Under the pieces are notes generated by a model. That model did not search any database and was not told the origin of the DNA. It worked only from the letters and a program-made list of their open reading frames with translations. From assembly GCA_021234155.1 (NCBI GenBank), contig JAJEKV010000008.1, positions 6,848,445-6,912,444 of the forward strand: a stretch of 64,000 bases of DNA. Direction: 5' to 3'. This DNA is from Isoetes taiwanensis. Taxonomy: Eukaryota; Streptophyta; Lycopodiopsida; Isoetales; Isoetaceae. Position numbers and translations under genes: made by a program. The stretch's first letter is position 1. The number at the start of each line of letters is the position of its first letter. Of this stretch, positions 58,586 through 64,000 are shown piece after piece.

Positions 58586-61193
58586 ATGGCGCTAGCTTTC
58601 GACGAGTATGGCAGGCCTTTTATTATCATACGGGAACAAGAACAGAAGAGCAGAGTTAGAGGTCTTGATGCACAGAAGGCTAACATCATGGCTGCGAAGT
58701 CCGTTGCTCGTATTCTGCGCACCTCTTTGGGCCCAAAGGGCATGGACAAGATGCTCCAAAGCCCTGATGGGGACGTTACCATATGTGAGTTTTGCATTTC
58801 CCCTCATTAGCAGTGATAAGGTTGAATGCTTGCCTCTTGTTTTTCGTTGGATGAACTCCATGGATATGTGCAACTTTTCTTTTTGTTTGGCGTGCAATTG
58901 TTGCCAAGACTTGGGTTTTCAGTTACAATAATCTACTTTGTCAGTTTCGTGATCTGTACTTACGTTTTGTGTCTTGAGCAGCAAATGATGGCGCAACAAT
59001 ACTAGAGCAGATGGAAGTGGAAAATCAAATAGGCAAACTCATGGTTGAGTTATCAAGAAGTCAAGATTATGAAATAGGTGATGGGACTACAGGAGTAGTT
59101 GTAACTGCTGGTGCTCTTCTTGAGCAGGCAGAGCTGCTGCTTGAACGTGGCATTCATCCTATACGGATTGCAGAAGGCTTTGAACTGGCTTCAAAAATTG
59201 CAGTTGATCACCTTTCCTGGATATCCGAAAAATTTGACTTCAATGCATCCAATATTGAACCTCTTGTGCAGACATGCATGACAACTTTATCTTCCAAAAT
59301 GTACTATAGCTGTCCTTGGCATTAGTCTTTTTGTATATATGCATGGCAATAATTTGGTTCAGTTGTTTACAGTGTAAGCAGGTGCAAACGCATGCTGGCA
59401 GAAATAGCAGTGAAAGCTGTCCTAGCAGTGGCTGACATTGAAAGAAGAGATGTTAATCTTGATATGATAAAAGTTGAAGGTAAAGTAGGTGGCAAACTTG
59501 AAGATACAGAACTAGTTTATGGAATTGTAGTTGATAAAGATATGAGCCATCCCCAGATGCCCAAAAGAATAGAAGATGCAAATATTGCAATTTTAACTTG
59601 CCCATTTGAACCTCCAAAACCAAAAACGAAGCACAAAGTGGATATTGATTCCGTTGAAAAATTTGAAGCATTACGTGAAGCTGAACGCAAGTATTTTGAC
59701 GACATGGTGCAACAATGCAAGGTATGGAGTTGGCTTATGTAGACTCTTTGGTTGTGGTCCAGTTATTGAATGACTGAGGACATGTGGTTCAGGATGCAGG
59801 TGCGACTTTAGTTATTTGTCAATGGGGCTTTGATGACGAGGCAAATCATCTCCTTATGCATCGTAATTTGCCAGCCGTACGATGGGTTGGAGGAGTGGAG
59901 CTTGAGCTTATTGCCATTGCAACAGGTTTTTTAGATTGACGATATTGTGTCTGAGATAAATAAAACATGACAATTGTTTTCTGCCAGGTGGACGTATTGT
60001 TCCAAGATTTCAGGAGTTAACACCTGAGAAGTTAGGGAAGGTACAGTTTTTCAGGTTTAGCAGAACTTTTAGTATATATATAAGTTATCCTGATGTTTTT
60101 TTGACTGCAGGCTGGTTTGGTCAGAGAAAAGGCCTTCGGTACCACAAAGGATAGGATGCTGTACATTGAACAATGTGCAAACTCAAAGGCTGTAACAATT
60201 TTTATACGTGGGGGTAATTCAACTTGACTGTTTGCAGGACCTTATAAAAGCATTTTCTTGTTTGATTAGTTCTAAATAATCAAATTTACAGGAAACAAGA
60301 TGATGGTTGATGAAACTAAGCGCAGCATCCATGATGCTCTATGTGTGGCTCGCAATCTCATTCGCGATAATGCAATTGTATATGGAGGTGGTTCTGCAGA
60401 AATAGCATGTTCATTAGCAGTTGAAGCTGCTGCGGATAAGATTGCTGGAGTTGAACAGGTCTGTTTACTATTGTATCAATCTGTTTCATCAATCTTGTTG
60501 TTTAGAGTTTTTGTTTTATGCCTCAACGTCTGCAACAACATATAGATTATGCATACAGTGTCCCTTTAACATTGTGTCATGTTTTTAATTGCCTTCATCA
60601 TACACGCATATATTGGGTTATGTTATTCTATCTGTCTACTCTTGCACAGAAACTTAATTAACGGAAAGCAAGGGGTCTGACAGAACAGCAGTCTTTATGA
60701 GTAAAATAGATGATACTCTGTTAGATTGTTTGCATATAGATACATTTTGAAATGTATCTGGTGAGATTGTAGATTTGTTTCTGATCATGCAAGGCACCTA
60801 TGGTTATCTATTACCTATGTTCTGTACAGTATGCTGTAAGGGCATTTGCGGATGCTTTGGATGCGGTTCCTATGGCGTTGGCTGAAAATAGTGGTTTGCA
60901 GCCCATTGACACTTTAACAGCTGTGAAAGCTCAACAGTTGAAGGTAAAAAAAAGTTCCTGATTAGTGCTACATATTCATTGGATCATTGTATTCAACAAA
61001 ATCTTTTGTATTGGTTCAGGAAAACAACCCATATCTTGGCATAGATTGCAACGATATTGGAACAAATGATATGAGGGAACAGAATGTTTTTGAAACTTTA
61101 ATTGGTAAAAAGCAGCAGATATTGCTTGCAACCCAAGTTGTGAAGATGATTTTGAAGATTGATGACGTTATTTCACCATCAAGCTTTCAATAA
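58586..61193 (+). CDS. CCT5: T-complex protein 1 subunit epsilon (CCT5)
   Basis: One of eight subunits of the cytosolic chaperonin TRiC/CCT, which folds actin and tubulin using ATP. Nine exons: 58586-58784, 58982-59300, 59373-59721, 59793-59925, 59988-60040, 60111-60213, 60292-60458, 60830-60943 and 61020-61193. All introns have GT/AG ends, and the 1611-bp product gives 536 aa in one frame, the usual CCT5 length. Family motifs in order: [12 protein letters not shown] in exon 1, NDGATI and the ATP-binding GDGTTG (residues 99-104) in exon 2, [20 protein letters not shown] in exon 3, [17 protein letters not shown] across exons 4-5, [18 protein letters not shown] in exon 7, and the conserved end [10 protein letters not shown]. 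At exon 3 the acceptor at 59373 is preferred to one ten bases later because it yields KIVSRCKR, the plant consensus. The first ATG of the frame is used and nothing looks damaged. Confidence 0.97.
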
Positions 61194-61604
61194 TTGAATG
61201 AAGCCAATAGTTGGGCATTTGGGATGCTTCAGCAACGAGAGCAAAATTCACTAAACAAAGCAAAGCTGTTTGGGGCTTTTGTTGCATCAGCTTAGAGAGC
61301 AAAATTAATTTAAGAAAGCCAAAGTATCTCCGTAGAATTCCTCTTTGTCTTCATTTCATATGAGTGATCAGCCTTTGTCATTTTGTTTCTGTGCCAGATG
61401 ACGTTCCTTTTATTCTAGGAAACTATCCAAAGAAAGAACCTTTATAGGTTTCCAAGCAGTCTTCTGTCAACGTGCTGTCCTATAAATTTATTGTTACATT
61501 TTACAAGTGAGGAGAGAAAAGAGCTTGAAGGTTGCCATTTCATCATGATCAAGAGCTGGCTAGAAGAGAGCAGAAAGATCTGATAAGAAAGAAAAAAGTT
61601 AGTC
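61194..61604. other. 3' flank of CCT5
   Basis: Probable 3' UTR and terminator region. No canonical AATAAA is seen close to the stop; AATTAA-type variants exist. Confidence 0.4.
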
Positions 61605-61607
61605 TAA

Positions 61608-62095
61608 GGGCCTTTTCACACGATGTCTTATAATATAGCTGTCCTATTTCATATAAGACATCATTTGTGACTCCAAAGCAAAAGATAAGACACGCAAATA
61701 TAAGTTGTTTTCACACTACAGGGTGTCATGTAAATGAGACACTAACAAATACTAGTGTGAAAACCATCACAAAATAAGACTACCTATTATTTTGAATATG
61801 ATTGGTCTATAGAATAAAATAGAATATAATAAGTGGTGTCTTATTTTATGGCAGAGAAGTCCCCCGGTATAAAATAAGACTCCATTGCCCTTACCGAACC
61901 TATCCAAACCTACCCGAACTTAAATAAGACATGTCTTATATGGCTCCGTGTGAAAACTAATTCTTTTTAAATGTTGACATGGACCAATAGTATGCCTTAA
62001 AATATAAGACACACTAATCATGTGAAAAGCCCCTAAATATAAGACACACTAATCTGCCCCTAAATATAAGACACACGAATCATGTGAAAAGCCCC
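61608..62095. mobile_element. Tourist-like (PIF/Harbinger) MITE, 488 bp, with TAA target duplications
   Basis: The left end reads GGGCCTTTTCACACGATGTC and the right end, inverted, GGGGCTTTTCACATGATTCG; both then run into GTCTTATA. TAA flanks each side (61605-61607 and 62096-62098), the 3-bp target duplication of PIF/Harbinger elements. Inside, ATAAGACAC motifs recur in both orientations. The right end exists in three successive copies, each ending GCCCC and separated by TAA, the middle one shortened. No transposase is coded. Confidence 0.85.
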
Positions 62096-62098
62096 TAA

Positions 62099-62275
62099 GG
62101 CCCTTTTTATAGTAGTTGCAAAATATTACTGTCATGTATAATATATGATACCATTTGTGACTCCAGGGATGCGACACACGAATTTAAACTTGCTTTTCCA
62201 TTGTGTTGCATTTTCATGATCATAAAATATGACCACCAAAATACTAGTGAAAAACCATCACAAAATAAGACTTTT
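62099..62275. mobile_element. Second, truncated copy of the same MITE
   Basis: It begins GGCCCTTTTTATAGTAG immediately after the TAA at the end of the first copy. It keeps the order of the first copy's left part: CATTTGTGACTCCA, then ATACTAGTG(T)GAAAA and CCATCACAAAATAAGACT. The right half is gone. Orientation is the same as the first. Confidence 0.75.
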
Positions 62276-62384
62276 TAATTATATATTCAAACAAGTCTCT
62301 GTACCATGTAAGGCTGTATAGAGTGGATGAAGTTTAATGTAATCAGGGAGATTTAATAAGCCAGCCAAAGTCTTCGAGATTTTA

Positions 62385-62560
62385 TGTTGATTCTTCTAGA
62401 TTCTTTTAGATTTTTTGAAGGTTCTTTTAAATTCTTTAATATTTTATTAAGATTCCTTTAGATTCTCAAATATTTTACGAAGATTCTCTCATATATTTTT
62501 TAAGATCCTCTTGAGATTTTTTTAGATTCTCCAACAGTGTTTCAAGATTCTTAGATTTTA
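62385..62560 (+). repeat. Degenerate AGATTCTTTTAGATT array
   Basis: Variants of AGATTCTTTTAGATTTTTTG follow one another for about 175 bases with changing spacing. Very T-rich; noncoding. Confidence 0.65.
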
Positions 62561-62564
62561 ACGG

Positions 62565-63560
62565 ACTGGAAAGCACTGTATGCAATGCAGAACAACAATT
62601 ACAAAGCAAAGCTGTATGACTAGACCCATCAATCACACTTATCTAGGGTCTTGATGGAGTCCGTTCTTCTATACGGGTCAAAGTCTGGGGCCCGATGGTG
62701 TCCCTTGCTACCTGAAATGACTTGGAACAGGTGCAAAAAGCATCTAGCTCAACACTAGAAGTAAAATCCACGGCCCCATACCAGATTCTATTGTGCTTTG
62801 CCTCTTTAGATGACAACCCTTGATTGCCACATCATCTACTTTTAGAAGGTGGTCAATATGGATGTTGATCGTTCTCCCGACCTAACTTACACCGTGGCAA
62901 TGGCAATGGGGCGTCAGCGCCTCAAAGCCTGCTAAAAGGAAAAGCGGGTGCATATAGGCGCAAATAGAAAAGGATTGTCATATCTTGAGGCAGTACCTTG
63001 GCGCTTGTTTCCTCAACAAGCTTTGAGATGCCAGTGCCCTTGAACAGGTCAAGGCGATATATTACCAGCACCAGATAAATCCCATGGTCAAAAGGGGTCT
63101 GCATCACTACCTGCGTATCTATTGCTCATGAAAAAAGTGCAGACTCATTATTTCACTTCGCACAGGGAAAGCACGCTAGGACAGGCTTTGTCATGTTGCC
63201 AATTAGGAGTCATTGAGGATGAATGCCGCGCTCTTCAGAGTTGTCCGGTGTATGATCACATCCGAGCACATTATGCTGAGTTAGTCCATTCCAACCAATC
63301 GCTGCATGTGTTCTTGAGCATGGCTTCAACGTGGTTGCTTGGATCATACCTTCAAGACGTGGACATGCGTACTCAGCTATGTCCTCGAACACTATCTTGA
63401 CATGTACCACAATGTCTCATGATGTATATTTGTACAGTTAACATTTTTATTACTGCCAAGATTTTGTTCTTTGAAAACCCATCGAGGCGATGTTTTTTTA
63501 ATCCAGATAGTAATATGTCTGATGTGTCAATTCAATTCAATTATCATTTTGTCCATATAC
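62565..63560 (+). pseudogene. LINE family A, 3' fragment
   Basis: Matches 49009-50050 of the larger copy: TGGAAAGCACT(A/G)TATGC at the left, then the VLLYGS counterpart of PLYGAEVW, a middle part with several stops, then IEDECRALQSCPVYDHIRAH (counterpart of IEDECHTLR... at 49740). Then come the hairpin region at 63469-63495 and TTTTTTAATCCAGATAGTAA, and finally a CAATT-type tail instead of ATTCT. No reverse-transcriptase core is present. It runs directly into the foldback element. Confidence 0.82.
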
Positions 63561-63576
63561 TTAGGTGAGGGCATAA

Positions 63577-64000
63577 TAACCAACACATAACTACCATTGA
63601 CATTAATAAACATAACCATTGGATCCAACACATCTAAATTAAAATCCCCCTTAAACCCCCTTTGGTTTGGGTGCATATTCACACGGGGGGTGACTCCGGG
63701 CATCGAGAGCTGTTGGATAGGCATATTCGCCCCTTATTCCTTAATCTACACCGTACGTAAAGTTCCTCGTTTGTGGGGTATGCAAGTACAAGATTTGCTA
63801 TACTGTATAACAAGATTCGCAAAATACTATAAGATTTCAACTGGAATACTTTATGGTGTTGATTTCAATGCGTGCAAAAATACAAATATGAGGGCTCTAA
63901 ATGCCCTACGCCACCCCCGTGTGAATATGCACCCAAACCAAAGGGGGTTTAAGGGGGATTTTAATTTAGATGTGTTGGATCCAATGGTTATGTTTATTAA
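63577..64000. mobile_element. Foldback element, second copy, cut by the window end
   Basis: Left arm 63577-63694, core 63695-63911, right arm from 63912 to beyond the window. Arms match those at 57494-58085 and 26340-26500. The core is about 90% like the first copy's but lies in the opposite orientation between its arms. The left arm ends at the LINE tail without a terminal hairpin. Confidence 0.85.

Noticed and set aside
59373-59390. Alternative acceptor ten bases into CCT5 exon 3
   Set aside because: It also keeps the frame as AT|G but drops the conserved residues between Lys and CysLysArg; the upstream acceptor restores them.

Overview
This is nuclear DNA of a land plant. Supporting signs are introns with GT/AG ends at several loci, a cytosolic chaperonin (CCT epsilon) gene, a phytochelatin synthase gene, a DOMON/cytochrome b561 gene, PPR and auxin-response-factor remnants, and a dense load of plant-type retroelements. 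The many long microsatellites, layered repeats and PPR debris fit a repeat-rich genome such as a fern, but the sequence alone does not settle the lineage.

Only a few genes look real. (1) 58586-61193 (+): a complete nine-exon CCT5 gene; the spliced product is 536 aa with no frame break. (2) 20247-21305 (+): an intronless 352-aa DOMON plus cytochrome b561 protein that lacks one heme-ligand histidine; a broken copy of its 3' half lies 1.5 kb downstream. (3) 35028-38009 (-): six exons of phytochelatin synthase covering the catalytic His and Asp and the C-terminal domain; the exon with the catalytic Cys was not found. (4) 17393-19666 (-): a nine-exon, partly broken gene with a tyrosine-recombinase (Crypton-like) C-terminal signature, the most unusual locus here. 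(5) 27206-27971 (-): exons of an unrecognised gene.

The rest is mobile elements and decayed genes. 0-9 kb: the 3' end of a LINE, a 164-bp near-perfect hairpin, and a Ty3 integrase-chromodomain fragment. 10.8-15.3 kb: a LINE fragment bracketed by (GA)n tracts, then a complete non-autonomous LTR element with matching 5-bp target duplications. 22-26 kb: the duplicated DOMON piece, minisatellites, a second fragment of that LTR family, an L1 3' end and one arm of a foldback element. 29-33 kb: a decayed L1-type LINE. 38-47 kb: almost featureless. 47-50 kb: a second LINE family ending in (ATTCT)n. 51.9-56.6 kb: PPR and ARF pseudogenes. 57.5-64 kb: two long-inverted-repeat foldback elements flanking CCT5, a TAA-flanked MITE pair, and another piece of the 47-kb LINE.

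The genes do not form a pathway. They are unrelated single-copy loci embedded in repeats. All intron positions, homologies and repeat alignments were read by eye and not computed.
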